Assembly: GCA_964545665.1 (NCBI GenBank)
Contig: CAZJGF010000012.1
Span: forward strand, 1 to 23,328
Origin: CAZJGF01 sp964545665
GTDB taxonomy: Bacteria; Chloroflexota; Dehalococcoidia; GIF9; AB-539-J10
Length of the DNA: 23,328 nucleotides
Reading direction: 5' to 3'
The notes under the pieces are model-generated. The model worked only from the letters and a program-made list of their open reading frames with translations. It did no database searches and was not told the DNA's origin. Positions 1-6,789 of the stretch are shown one piece after another (positions within the stretch are counted from its first letter, which is position 1; each line of letters starts with the position of its first letter). The position numbers and the translations under genes were made by a program.

Positions 1-51
1 CCTGATGTCCTCCTCAGGCAAGCTGATATTTATCTTTATCGCTCTACCCAT
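1..51 (-). CDS. Ribbon-helix-helix (CopG/antitoxin-like) protein, N-terminal fragment
   Basis: Only the first 17 codons lie in the window; the gene continues past the left edge. The visible start is MGRAIKINISLPEEDIR. The basic/hydrophobic strand followed by the SLPEE turn is the typical beginning of a ribbon-helix-helix DNA-binding protein, in which the strand pairs in a dimer and enters the major groove. The ATG at 51 follows a good ribosome binding site (AGAGGT, 6 bases upstream). Such proteins are often antitoxins or small repressors, and a toxin partner would lie outside the window. It is 65 bases downstream of the TIM-barrel gene on the same strand. The call rests on a short fragment. 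Confidence 0.5.
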   Translation of the reverse strand, partial: MGRAIKINISLPEEDIR

Positions 52-116
52 TGTAATACCTCTTTCCGTGCCTGCTATGAGGCATATCGGCGGGTAAATC
101 AAGTAGTCTGTTAAGT

Positions 117-1151
117 CTAAATTATGCCTCGTTTTTTGAGAAAGGGGACAGCGCGGGCACAGTCACCACGGGGATTCCACTCTCCTATCTCGCAGACCTT
201 TATTACAGACGGGGGCAGGTTCTGAGCTGTGAAGTCCCAGTCTACAGTTCCAACTCCGGGTGCACAGTGGTCACGAATTCCCCGCACGTCATGAAGGTGG
301 ATGCCGATGAGTCGCGACCCGAACTTTTCAAACCACACTTTGTATGGGCCGAATCCCAGTCGGGAATTAACCTCGGCATGCCCCACATCATGCCAGTAGC
401 CCACCAAATTGGAGGGAAGCTCTTGAAGAAGCTGCTCCATCTCCTCTGGTCGAGGAATCTCGCAGAAGTGGAAACGAGTTTCTATGCCAAGTTTTATATC
501 CCGTCCCTGAGCAAAATCGGCCAGCTCACGCAGACTCCTTCTGGCAGCTTCGAAATAGGGCCTGGCCCGGGAAGCGCGCTGCTCGATTAGCTGTTGCTTC
601 GTGGCTTTAAACTCCTTCGAGATTGCTTCGCGGAGTTTACCCTGAGCGAGATTCTTCGGTCGTTTCTCTCCGTCAGAATGACAAGAGGCGAAGGGCTCGC
701 AATGACAATGAGTATAAAGCTGATGAAGCCTATCCTCGAGATGGGAATCAATCTCCACCTGTCCAGCATGAACTACGATACCTTTAGCCCCCACCTCGGA
801 AGCTAGCTCAACAGTTGCTCGAGCAAATCGCAGCGCCTCTTTTCGCTCAGCCTCGTCCAGCGAGCTAAGCTGTAGACTGGCAGCGGGAATTCCAAGGTGG
901 GAAGTAGTAACTGGGCAGGGGCAATGGATGCTGGAGACTTTTATGCCCAGCTTCAGAAGCTCATTCAACTTCTCGGGGGTAAGGATAGAGTTTAGTTCTA
1001 CATGAGTGAAGCCAAGTTCCTGGACATCCCGCACGAATCTATCCATGTGGTTGTATCTCTGGCTCCACATGGTGGAAAGGGCTATCTCACTCGTAGAGCT
1101 TCTCATCACAAAGTGTGCCAAAATGACAGCAGGGCGAATACTTGCTAACAT
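117..1151 (-). CDS. Sugar phosphate isomerase/epimerase-like TIM-barrel protein, carrying a repeat-derived insertion
   Basis: A 344-residue protein of the xylose-isomerase-like TIM-barrel (AP endonuclease 2/IolE-type) superfamily. Recognisable elements are LSTMWSQ and ELGFTHVELN near the N-terminus, the SIHCPCP strand at about 74-80, GAKGIVVHAG at about 121-130, the GIETRFHF strand, YWHDVGHAEV, and IGIHLHDVRG with metal-type His/Asp/Glu residues. The substrate cannot be told. The family is usually about 260-290 residues. The excess is explained mainly by residues about 148-180, which are encoded by an interspersed repeat (bases 617-710) read through in frame, giving a Cys/His/Lys-rich low-complexity stretch. 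I see no good ribosome binding site before the ATG at 1151, so the start is uncertain; Met16 or Met28 are alternatives. It is divergent from the Clp1-like gene. Confidence 0.8.
   Translation of the reverse strand: MLASIRPAVILAHFVMRSSTSEIALSTMWSQRYNHMDRFVRDVQELGFTHVELNSILTPEKLNELLKLGIKVSSIHCPCPVTTSHLGIPAASLQLSSLDEAERKEALRFARATVELASEVGAKGIVVHAGQVEIDSHLEDRLHQLYTHCHCEPFASCHSDGEKRPKNLAQGKLREAISKEFKATKQQLIEQRASRARPYFEAARRSLRELADFAQGRDIKLGIETRFHFCEIPRPEEMEQLLQELPSNLVGYWHDVGHAEVNSRLGFGPYKVWFEKFGSRLIGIHLHDVRGIRDHCAPGVGTVDWDFTAQNLPPSVIKVCEIGEWNPRGDCARAVPFLKKRGII
617..710 (-). repeat. Composite interspersed repeat inserted in frame in a coding sequence
   Basis: Read on the minus strand, an outer unit begins with TGTCATTGCGAG (707-696) and ends with GAAGCAATCTCG (630-618). 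Inside it is a second unit running from TGTCATTCTGA (683-673) to CGAAGAATCTC (659-648). The two look like related members of one dispersed repeat family, one nested in the other. These motifs are familiar as dispersed repeats in many environmental bacterial genomes; that is general knowledge, not a search result. The whole element is open in the host frame and encodes about 32 residues. Confidence 0.75.
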
Positions 1152-1241
1152 TTTAACGCCAGATGAAGAGAAGGGAAAGTGTGAAGAGGCCAGGTTCGGT
1201 AGGGTAAAGTCTTAACTATGAATTTGGAAGGATGTTCGTAA

Positions 1242-2027
1242 ATGACCTTTGCTCAGGTAGTAGAAACATGCCTTGCTGAGATTAAGAATGCTAGGGCGAG
1301 TTTAATCTACTGTTTGGGAGCTGGCGATACCGGAAAGAGCACACTAACTATAGAGCTTGCCAGGCAACTGGCTCGAGGAGGCAAGAAGCTTGCCATCATA
1401 GATGCAGATTCAGGGCAATCATCTCGCCTTCCCTTGACCTTGAGTTTGAATTACGTCCGTAGCGAATTTAGTCACCCAGTCGAGCTTGAGCTTGCCGACT
1501 GGGCCTTTATGCCCAGCTATGACTTGCTGGAGCGGTTTAGGTGGTATATTGAACTTATGGGAAACTGGACAAAGAAGACGAGGAATGAGATGGATTGCTG
1601 CATTGTTGACTCCAATGGCGATATAAGAACGCTGCTTAAGGCTAGAGAACTAGAAATCCTCAATCCAGATTTGTTGATTGCATTGCAAAGAGAATCTGAA
1701 CTTGAGGAGATTCTGAAAAGCTCAGGAAGCAGGATATTGAGATTGCCGGTGCCAGGGGAGGTGAAGTCCAAATCCTGGGAACTCAGAAGGACGACAAGAA
1801 ATGATAAGCTCAAGCGCTACTTCAAGGGTAGCGGTGCACAGCTAGTTAAGTGCAAAGCACCACCCTTTTTTGACTTTAGCCATAGAATAGTGGGATTATA
1901 TAGTCAGGGAAGGTTTCTAGGATTAGGCATAGCTGAGGACAAAAACGGCAACATGTTAGTGGTGAGGACTCCTATAGACTCGGTAGCTGACAAGGTCGAG
2001 TTCAGTTCGGTCAAACTCGAAGAATAG
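1242..2027 (+). CDS. Clp1/Grc3-like P-loop polynucleotide kinase family protein
   Basis: A 261-residue P-loop protein. Walker A is GAGDTGKS at residues 26-33. It is followed by DADSGQS at 54-60, the signature seen in Clp1/Grc3/Nol9 enzymes, which phosphorylate RNA or DNA 5'-hydroxyl ends in eukaryotes and archaea. The C-terminal part (GLYSQGRFLGLGIAED, then VVRTPI) matches the small C-terminal barrel of the same family. Kinase activity and substrate are inferred from the family only. The ATG at 1242 has GGAAGGAT upstream. The next gene starts 11 bases after the stop, so the two are probably co-transcribed. Bacterial members are little characterised. Confidence 0.75.
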   Translation: MTFAQVVETCLAEIKNARASLIYCLGAGDTGKSTLTIELARQLARGGKKLAIIDADSGQSSRLPLTLSLNYVRSEFSHPVELELADWAFMPSYDLLERFRWYIELMGNWTKKTRNEMDCCIVDSNGDIRTLLKARELEILNPDLLIALQRESELEEILKSSGSRILRLPVPGEVKSKSWELRRTTRNDKLKRYFKGSGAQLVKCKAPPFFDFSHRIVGLYSQGRFLGLGIAEDKNGNMLVVRTPIDSVADKVEFSSVKLEE

Positions 2028-2038
2028 GGAGGCAGGAG

Positions 2039-2353
2039 ATGGCAATAGCGGAGATAATCGTTACCCCCCTGGGGACGGGAACTCCCTCGCTCAGCAAATA
2101 TGTGGCCAGCGCAGTTAAGGTGCTGGAACAGGAAAAGGATATAGAGTACGAGCTAACCCCAATGGGGACTATCGTACAAGGCGACCTGGACAAGATTCTT
2201 CTAGTGGCAGAAAAGATGCATGAAGCGTGCTTCGGTGAAGGAGTGGCCCGAGTGGCGACTACAGTCAAGATTGATGACCGACGAGACAAGACCTTAACCA
2301 TGAAAGGCAAGGTGAACTCAGTAATGAGGAAGTTAGGGCACCAAGGTTGCTGA
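2039..2353 (+). CDS. MTH1187-family thiamine-binding protein
   Basis: A 104-residue protein matching the Thiamine_BP (MTH1187/YkoF-like) family. It opens with AIAEIIVTPLGTGTPSLSKYV, has the central ELTPMGTIVQGDLDKIL strand-turn-helix, and ends VKIDDRRDKTLTMKGKV. Known members form ferredoxin-like-fold tetramers that bind thiamine or thiamine precursors in the cytoplasm; ligand binding here is inferred. The length is usual for the family. GGGAGG lies 6 bases before the ATG and overlaps the stop region of the Clp1-like gene. It is followed by a 226-base non-coding stretch before ribD. Confidence 0.85.
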   Translation: MAIAEIIVTPLGTGTPSLSKYVASAVKVLEQEKDIEYELTPMGTIVQGDLDKILLVAEKMHEACFGEGVARVATTVKIDDRRDKTLTMKGKVNSVMRKLGHQGC

Positions 2354-2459
2354 ACGGTCTATGAGCATATCATTTTGCACTTTGCTGAACCCAGTGCTAC
2401 AATCCTGCAGCATGATACCCAGCGATCACGCCATCGTTGCTCAAACTTCTTTCCTTCGT

Positions 2460-2489
2460 TTGACTTCTCCTGCGGAAAAGGTTTATTCT
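2460..2489 (+). promoter_or_regulatory. Candidate promoter of the riboflavin operon
   Basis: TTGACT (2460-2465), an 18-base spacer, and TATTCT (2484-2489). Transcription would start near 2496, leaving an 84-base leader before ribD. The -10 matches the consensus at 4 of 6 positions, so this is a moderate call. Confidence 0.45.
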
Positions 2490-2494
2490 CCAGT

Positions 2495-2558
2495 TGGCCT
2501 GAGCGGCAAACTTCACGGGCAAAGTGAACCCGCCAGCACCAGACACCCTGAACAGTGT
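2495..2558 (+). promoter_or_regulatory. Structured leader upstream of ribD; not a recognisable FMN riboswitch
   Basis: The 226 bases between the thiamine-binding gene and ribD hold no gene. Near ribD there are two mutually exclusive hairpins: TTCAC (2512-2516) with GTGAA (2524-2528), and CGGG (2516-2519) with CCCG (2529-2532). GCGG (2503-2506) can also pair with CCGC (2530-2533). A further small hairpin is ACAC (2543-2546) with GTGT (2555-2558). The conserved boxes of the FMN element are absent. A regulatory role is inference from position and overlapping pairings only. Confidence 0.3.
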
Positions 2559-2579
2559 AGCAAGGAGCGCTAAATACTG

Positions 2580-3698
2580 GTGTCATCAACAGAGTGGATG
2601 GAGTGCGCATTATCTCTGGCTAGATTAGCCATGGGATATACCAGTCCCAACCCGTCGGTAGGAGCAGTGATTGTCAAAGAAGGAGTTGTCGTGGGCATGG
2701 GGTATACGCAGCCCCCGGGATCAGACCATGCCGAGGTGATCGCAGTACGCCAGGCTGGTGAGAAAACGCAATGTGCCACTATGTTTGTTACCTTGGAACC
2801 TTGCTGCCACTATGGGCGCACCCCACCATGCACCCAAGTCATAATTAACGCTGGTATTTCAGAAGTTCACATAGCATTGATTGACCCCAATCCGTTAGTT
2901 TCAGGGCGTGGGGTAAGGGAACTAAACAAGGCTGGCATTAAGACCCATGTGGGAGAGTGTCAGCAGGAAGCTTGCGAAATAAATGAGGCTTACTTCAAGT
3001 TTGTCGCCAAAAGTCTGCCCTTCGTTATCGCCAAGTTCGCCATGAGTCTTGACGGCAAGATCGCTACCAGAACTGGCCAATCTAAATGGATAAGCAATGA
3101 GGAGGCGAGGAACTATGTGCACGCCATGCGTCATACTGCCGATGCCATAATGGTGGGAGTAAATACTGTTATCGCTGATAATCCACTGCTTACTGCCAGG
3201 TGTTGTTGTGGCAAGGGTGGCATGACAAAGAAACAACCTTTGCGCATAATTGTTGATAGCAATGGCAGGACGCCGTCGGATGCCAATGTCTTTAAGCAAC
3301 CAGGGAAGACCATGCTTGCCACTGTTGAACCTTTCGATAAGGAAAAGAAAAGAAAGCTCACCCAAATTGGTGTCGAGGTGCTTGAATTACCGGGGGTTGA
3401 AGGATTAGTTGACCTGGAAGAATTGTTGAAGGTGAGTGGGAAGCGGGAGATACTTACCATTCTAGTGGAAGGCGGGAGCAAACTGCTGGGTTACCTCTTT
3501 GACCATGGGCTGGTGGACAAGGTGCTGGTTTTCATTTCACCAATTATCATTGGTGGTAGTCAAGCCAGGACTGCGGTAAGCGGGGACGGAGTTGGTAGTA
3601 TAGCGGAAGCTTTATGTCTGGACCGGGTCAACTTCAAGAACTTCGGTGATAATGTGCTGATCAGCGGGTATACGAAAAAGGGGCTCCAGCAAGAATAG
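2580..3698 (+). CDS. ribD: RibD: bifunctional pyrimidine deaminase/reductase of riboflavin synthesis
   Basis: A 372-residue cytoplasmic enzyme for the second and third steps of riboflavin synthesis: deamination of diaminohydroxyphosphoribosylaminopyrimidine, then NADPH-dependent reduction of the ribosyl chain. The deaminase domain (about 1-145) has the zinc site HAE at 50-52 and PCCHYGRTPPC with Cys75 and Cys84. The reductase domain (about 147-372) begins PFVIAKFAMSLDGKIA and contains SKWISNEEAR, GVNTVIADNP and LVEGGSKLLG. GTG at 2580 is chosen because the protein then begins at the family's usual distance from TSPNPSVGAV. AAGGAG lies 12 bases upstream, slightly far; ATG at 2598 is an alternative. 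First gene of the rib operon, with ribE one base after its stop. Confidence 0.95.
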   Translation: MSSTEWMECALSLARLAMGYTSPNPSVGAVIVKEGVVVGMGYTQPPGSDHAEVIAVRQAGEKTQCATMFVTLEPCCHYGRTPPCTQVIINAGISEVHIALIDPNPLVSGRGVRELNKAGIKTHVGECQQEACEINEAYFKFVAKSLPFVIAKFAMSLDGKIATRTGQSKWISNEEARNYVHAMRHTADAIMVGVNTVIADNPLLTARCCCGKGGMTKKQPLRIIVDSNGRTPSDANVFKQPGKTMLATVEPFDKEKKRKLTQIGVEVLELPGVEGLVDLEELLKVSGKREILTILVEGGSKLLGYLFDHGLVDKVLVFISPIIIGGSQARTAVSGDGVGSIAEALCLDRVNFKNFGDNVLISGYTKKGLQQE

Positions 3699-3699
3699 T

Positions 3700-4338
3700 A
3701 TGTTTACTGGTATAGTTGAGGAAATTGGCGTAGTCAAGGAAGCAAGTCCAGACCATCTGGTTATCGAAGCCAGAAGGGTACTCGAAGGGGTGGAGATAAG
3801 TGACAGCGTAGCAGTCAACGGAGTTTGTCTGACAGTCACTTCCTTGGACAACAGCGTCTTCAGTGTTGATATTATGCCTGAGACATTACGTTGCACGAAT
3901 CTTGGCGAACTGCACTATGGTGACCGGGCAAATTTGGAAAGAGCGCTAATGGTGGGTGGACGCCTCGGTGGTCATTTGGTGCTGGGTCACGTTGATGATA
4001 CAGGAAAAGTAATCTCAGTAATTCCCGAGGAAGCAGCCCGCATCATGAGGATTTCGGCCCCGACCAGGCTGATGCCTTATGTAGCTAGTAAGGGATTTGT
4101 CGCTGTGGACGGGGTCAGCCTTACCATTGCCGATCTGGATGACTTTTCCTTTTCTGTGTCTCTAGTAGCCTATACCCTGGGGCATACCACGCTAGGCGAT
4201 AGGAAGCCGGGTGACAGAGTTAACTTAGAGGCAGACGTTATAGCTAGGTACGTGGAGCGTCTTAAGCAGCGGAGCAGTCAAGGTTTAACCAGTGACTTTC
4301 TTACAGAACATGGATTTCTGAGTAAAGGCTTGTCCTGA
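3700..4338 (+). CDS. ribE: RibE: riboflavin synthase, alpha subunit
   Basis: A 212-residue enzyme that dismutates two 6,7-dimethyl-8-ribityllumazine molecules to riboflavin. It opens with the conserved MFTGIVEEIG and has two tandem lumazine-binding barrels (about 1-97 and 98-200). The first contains VAVNGVCLTV and GGHLVLGHVDDTG; the second contains VAVDGVSLTI and HTTLGDRKPGDRVNLE. The ATG follows the ribD stop by one base. The last codons and TGA stop (GLS-stop) lie inside a repeat copy at 4328-4377, so the tail after EHGFLSK is repeat-derived. Confidence 0.95.
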   Translation: MFTGIVEEIGVVKEASPDHLVIEARRVLEGVEISDSVAVNGVCLTVTSLDNSVFSVDIMPETLRCTNLGELHYGDRANLERALMVGGRLGGHLVLGHVDDTGKVISVIPEEAARIMRISAPTRLMPYVASKGFVAVDGVSLTIADLDDFSFSVSLVAYTLGHTTLGDRKPGDRVNLEADVIARYVERLKQRSSQGLTSDFLTEHGFLSKGLS

Positions 4339-4377
4339 GTCGAAGCTCTAAGCAAAGCGAAGAGGAAGCGAAGGAAC
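4328..4377 (+). repeat. Interspersed repeat at the ribE/ribBA junction
   Basis: The stretch from GGCTTGTCCTGAGTCGAAG through GCAAAGCGAAGAGGAAGCGAAGGAA is rich in GCGAAG and starts with the CTTGTCCTGAG motif of this dispersed repeat type. It supplies the TGA stop of ribE (4336-4338), and its AAGGAA (4371-4376) is the apparent ribosome binding site of ribBA. Confidence 0.6.
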
Positions 4378-4384
4378 TTGAACA

Positions 4385-5599
4385 ATGCTTGCTACTATCC
4401 CAGAAGCGATTGAAGATATAAAGGCAGGCCGGCTTGTCATTATCGTCGATGACGAGAACCGTGAGAATGAAGGTGACTTGGCATTGGCTGCAGAGAAGGT
4501 CACCCCTGAGGCCATAAATTTCATGGCTAAGTACGGCCGAGGATTAATTTGCCTTCCTATCAGCAAGCAGAGACTCGAGGAATTAAGGATACCGCTAATG
4601 GTTCAGGATAATACTTCAAGGCATTCTACTGCTTTTACAGTATCTATTGAAGCTAAGCATAAAGTAACTACAGGAATTTCCGCTTCTGACCGAGCACAAA
4701 CCATAAAAACTGTGCTCGATCCCAATACCAAACCCGACGATTTGGCCCGCCCAGGGCATGTGTTTCCTCTTCAAGCCAGAGACGGGGGGATACTGGTGCG
4801 GTCAGGCCACACCGAAGCTATTGTTGATTTAGCCAAGTTGGCTGGACTCTACCCCGCTGGCGTTATATGTGAAATTATGAACGATGATGGCACTATGGCT
4901 CGTTTACCCGATCTTGAGATTATAGCCGATAAGTATAGCTTAAAGATTATAGCTATTACTAGCCTGATTACTTATCGCCTTCGTCATGAAAAGCTGGTAA
5001 GAAAAGTAGCTGAGGCCAAACTGCCTACCAGGTTTGGTGAATTCATAGCTATGGCCTACAGAAGCAGCGTTGATGCCAATGAGCATGTTGCTTTGGTGAA
5101 AGGCAACATATCGGGTGATAGCCCGGTATTGGTGCGTGTCCACAGTGAATGCCTTACTGGAGATGTGTTCGGCAGTTTGCGGTGCGACTGCGGCGACCAA
5201 ATTGGACTGGCAATGCAAAAGATGGATGAGGAGGGTAAAGGGGTGTTCCTTTACATGAGACAGGAGGGAAGAGGAATCGGGTTGCATAACAAAATTCGTG
5301 CTTATGCTCTTCAAGATGAAGGAATGGATACCGTGGAAGCCAATATCGCCTTAGGTTTTCCCCCTGATTTGAGAGATTATGGCATTGGGGCTCAGATTCT
5401 GGTCGACCTGGGTTTACATAACATTAGATTGCTGACCAACAATCCAAAGAAGGTAGTTGGACTGGAGAGCTATGGACTAAAGATAATAGAAACTGTGCCA
5501 TTGATAGCTCCGTCTAACCCTTACAATATCCATTATCTAGAAACGAAACAAAAAAAATTAGGACATATCTTAGATGTAGAGGAGGTAACCGATGGCTAA
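4385..5599 (+). CDS. ribBA: RibBA: DHBP synthase / GTP cyclohydrolase II fusion
   Basis: A 404-residue bifunctional enzyme feeding both branches of riboflavin synthesis. The N-terminal half (about 1-200) is 3,4-dihydroxy-2-butanone 4-phosphate synthase, with DDENRENEGDL at 22-32, GRGLICLP, and RPGHVFPLQARDGG...RSGHTEA. The C-terminal half (about 205-404) is GTP cyclohydrolase II, with VHSECLTGDVFGSLRCDCGD (three zinc cysteines at about 255-268), MRQEGRGIGL, and RLLTNNPKKVVGLESYG. Both active sites look complete. The ATG at 4385 has AAGGAA 8 bases upstream, within the repeat copy between ribE and this gene. The stop overlaps the start of ribH by 8 bases. Confidence 0.96.
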   Translation: MLATIPEAIEDIKAGRLVIIVDDENRENEGDLALAAEKVTPEAINFMAKYGRGLICLPISKQRLEELRIPLMVQDNTSRHSTAFTVSIEAKHKVTTGISASDRAQTIKTVLDPNTKPDDLARPGHVFPLQARDGGILVRSGHTEAIVDLAKLAGLYPAGVICEIMNDDGTMARLPDLEIIADKYSLKIIAITSLITYRLRHEKLVRKVAEAKLPTRFGEFIAMAYRSSVDANEHVALVKGNISGDSPVLVRVHSECLTGDVFGSLRCDCGDQIGLAMQKMDEEGKGVFLYMRQEGRGIGLHNKIRAYALQDEGMDTVEANIALGFPPDLRDYGIGAQILVDLGLHNIRLLTNNPKKVVGLESYGLKIIETVPLIAPSNPYNIHYLETKQKKLGHILDVEEVTDG

Positions 5600-6083
5600 G
5601 CATTACCAAGGAATGTTGATAGGGGAGGGCCTCAAATTCGCTGTGGTTGTTTCTCGATTTAACGAATTGGTTACTGCAAGGCTACTCGAAGGGACAAAGG
5701 ACGCTTTGTTGCGCCATGGTGTTGATGAGAATGATATCGACATCGTCTGGGTGCCAGGCTGTTTCGAGATTCCTTTGCTAGCTAATAAATTAGCCCGCAG
5801 AGGCAAGCACGATGCTGTAATATGCCTCGGCGCTGTAATTCGCGGTGGGACTCCACACTTTGAGTATGTGGCCTCTGAGGTGAATAGAGGCATTGGCAAA
5901 GTAAGCCTAGATACTGGATTGCCAGTAATTCAGGGCATAATTACAGCTGATACCTTGGAACAAGCCATCGAGAGAGCTGGGGCCAAAGAGGGTAATAGAG
6001 GCTTCACTGCCGCAGTAAGCGCTATCGAAATGGCAAATTTGCTCCGTCTGATTGCGAGCGAAGAGAAGCAATCTACTCGGTAA
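5592..6083 (+). CDS. ribH: RibH: 6,7-dimethyl-8-ribityllumazine synthase
   Basis: A 163-residue enzyme that condenses the RibD-pathway pyrimidine product with the RibB product to give lumazine; members assemble into pentamers or icosahedral shells. Motifs are FAVVVSRFNE, VPGCFEIP, ICLGAVIRGGTPHFEYV with catalytic His89, and GVITAD-like GIITADT. A strong GGAGGT lies 5 bases before the ATG, inside the end of ribBA. The family normally ends near EMANLLRLI. The last residues (154-163, IASEEKQSTR) are encoded by a repeat copy. The 3' end overlaps the convergent EF-like gene by 11 bases. Confidence 0.95.
   Translation: MAKHYQGMLIGEGLKFAVVVSRFNELVTARLLEGTKDALLRHGVDENDIDIVWVPGCFEIPLLANKLARRGKHDAVICLGAVIRGGTPHFEYVASEVNRGIGKVSLDTGLPVIQGIITADTLEQAIERAGAKEGNRGFTAAVSAIEMANLLRLIASEEKQSTR
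6051..6074 (+). repeat. Short interspersed repeat at the 3' end of ribH
   Basis: The sequence starts ATTGCGAGCGAAG and ends GAAGCAATCT. This is the outer-unit signature of the repeat at 617-710, compacted to 24 bases with partly self-complementary ends (ATTGC/GCAAT). It encodes the extra C-terminal residues of RibH and lies between two converging genes. Confidence 0.6.
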
Positions 6084-6327
6084 CTTTGTAAACTGTATCG
6101 CCACGCCTCACTCTGTCAGGGACTTTTATGCCGATAAGGTCACCGGACTTTCCCTCAGTGATGTCAACGCGATCAATTTGCATCGACTCGACAGCAAGTT
6201 CCATATCTGTAGTAGCCCCTTTGATGTGGATTCTGTCACCTACCTTTAATGAGCCTTTTAACTCTATACCAGCTACCACAGGTCGAGCAAAAAAGTCCGT
6301 GACCAGGCCAACTTCAACTTCTGGCAT
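6073..6327 (-). CDS. Translation elongation factor-like protein (EF-Tu domain 2-like barrel)
   Basis: An 84-residue protein, MPEVEVGLVTDFFARPVVAG..., with the beta-barrel pattern of translation factor domain 2: ELKGSLKVGDRIHIKG, MQIDRVDITEGKSGDLIGIKVPDRVRRGDTVYKV. It has no G domain, so it is a stand-alone small barrel. Such proteins are often annotated translation elongation factor-like and commonly sit beside U32-family peptidase genes; none is visible here. ATG at 6327 is chosen over an upstream in-frame ATG at 6384 because AGGAGGT lies 7 bases before it and the family begins at MPEVEVG. The stop overlaps the end of ribH on the opposite strand. Confidence 0.75.
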   Translation of the reverse strand: MPEVEVGLVTDFFARPVVAGIELKGSLKVGDRIHIKGATTDMELAVESMQIDRVDITEGKSGDLIGIKVPDRVRRGDTVYKVTE

Positions 6328-6356
6328 TTTCAAATACCTCCTTCCCTCAAATATAA

Positions 6357-6384
6357 TGTATACTACTTTGTGATTATAAATCAA
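6357..6384 (-). promoter_or_regulatory. Candidate promoter of the EF-like gene
   Basis: On the minus strand: TTGATT (6384-6379), a 16-base spacer, and TATACA (6362-6357). It is about 30 bases upstream of the chosen start at 6327 and would make the longer reading (ATG at 6384) impossible from this transcript. Confidence 0.4.
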
Positions 6385-6403
6385 TATTGGGGCTGCGTAT
6401 ACC

Positions 6404-6433
6404 TTGACACGCCGTAGTTAAACCTATGATAAT
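6404..6433 (+). promoter_or_regulatory. Strong candidate promoter of the 106-residue/77-residue gene pair
   Basis: TTGACA (6404-6409), an 18-base spacer, and GATAAT (6428-6433). Transcription would start near 6440, giving a leader of about 28 bases with GGAGGT 8 bases before the ATG at 6468. One of the closest sigma-70 consensus matches in the window. Confidence 0.65.
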
Positions 6434-6467
6434 AACATGAATCAAGGCCGATTGGAGGTAACAGAAC

Positions 6468-6788
6468 ATGGTAGAGAGAAAAGCGGAACAAGCGTATAGC
6501 TGGGAAGAGGTATATTCTTTTGATCGCCTGAAGAGGACTATGACAGCCAGAGTTCTGGACATGATAGAGAACATATACGAGGGAAACAAACCCATAAGCC
6601 CTGAACAGATCAGCGAAGTAATCACAAACGAATGGCAAAAAGTCAAGGAAACTGTGCGGTCATCACCGGCAGCACGAGAAGCCTTCCGTAAGTATCTAGA
6701 GCGCACTGTCTCGGAAGAGATAGATAAGCTAATACAAGAAGATAGAGCTGAGTTAGAGTCTTTGGGAGTGGTCGAGAGGGGCTTATAA
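6468..6788 (+). CDS. Hypothetical protein, 106 residues, largely helical
   Basis: I do not recognise this gene. It encodes a charged, predicted mostly helical cytoplasmic protein with no signal peptide or membrane segment. It contains YSWEEVYSFDRLKRTMTARVLDMIENIYEG, then KPISPEQISEVITNEWQKVKETV, and ends in an acidic helix (SEEIDKLIQEDRAELESLG). It is clearly expressed-looking: a near-consensus promoter and GGAGGT at 6454-6459 precede it. The stop is one base before the start of the next small gene, so the two probably act together. It might be a small adaptor or regulator; that is a guess. Confidence 0.7.
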   Translation: MVERKAEQAYSWEEVYSFDRLKRTMTARVLDMIENIYEGNKPISPEQISEVITNEWQKVKETVRSSPAAREAFRKYLERTVSEEIDKLIQEDRAELESLGVVERGL

Positions 6789-6789
6789 A

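Noticed and set aside
267..806. Rightward open frames opposite the TIM-barrel gene
   Set aside because: They are shadows of the leftward gene and of its repeat insertion. The leftward frame has the conserved barrel motifs.
2354..2579. FMN riboswitch before ribD
   Set aside because: The conserved boxes of the FMN element (GGGGCAGGGTGAAA-like and the paired CCGACCGGCGGT-like segments) are not present on either strand.
2922..3365. Leftward open frame of 147 codons
   Set aside because: It lies antisense within ribD, with no family motifs and no ribosome binding site.
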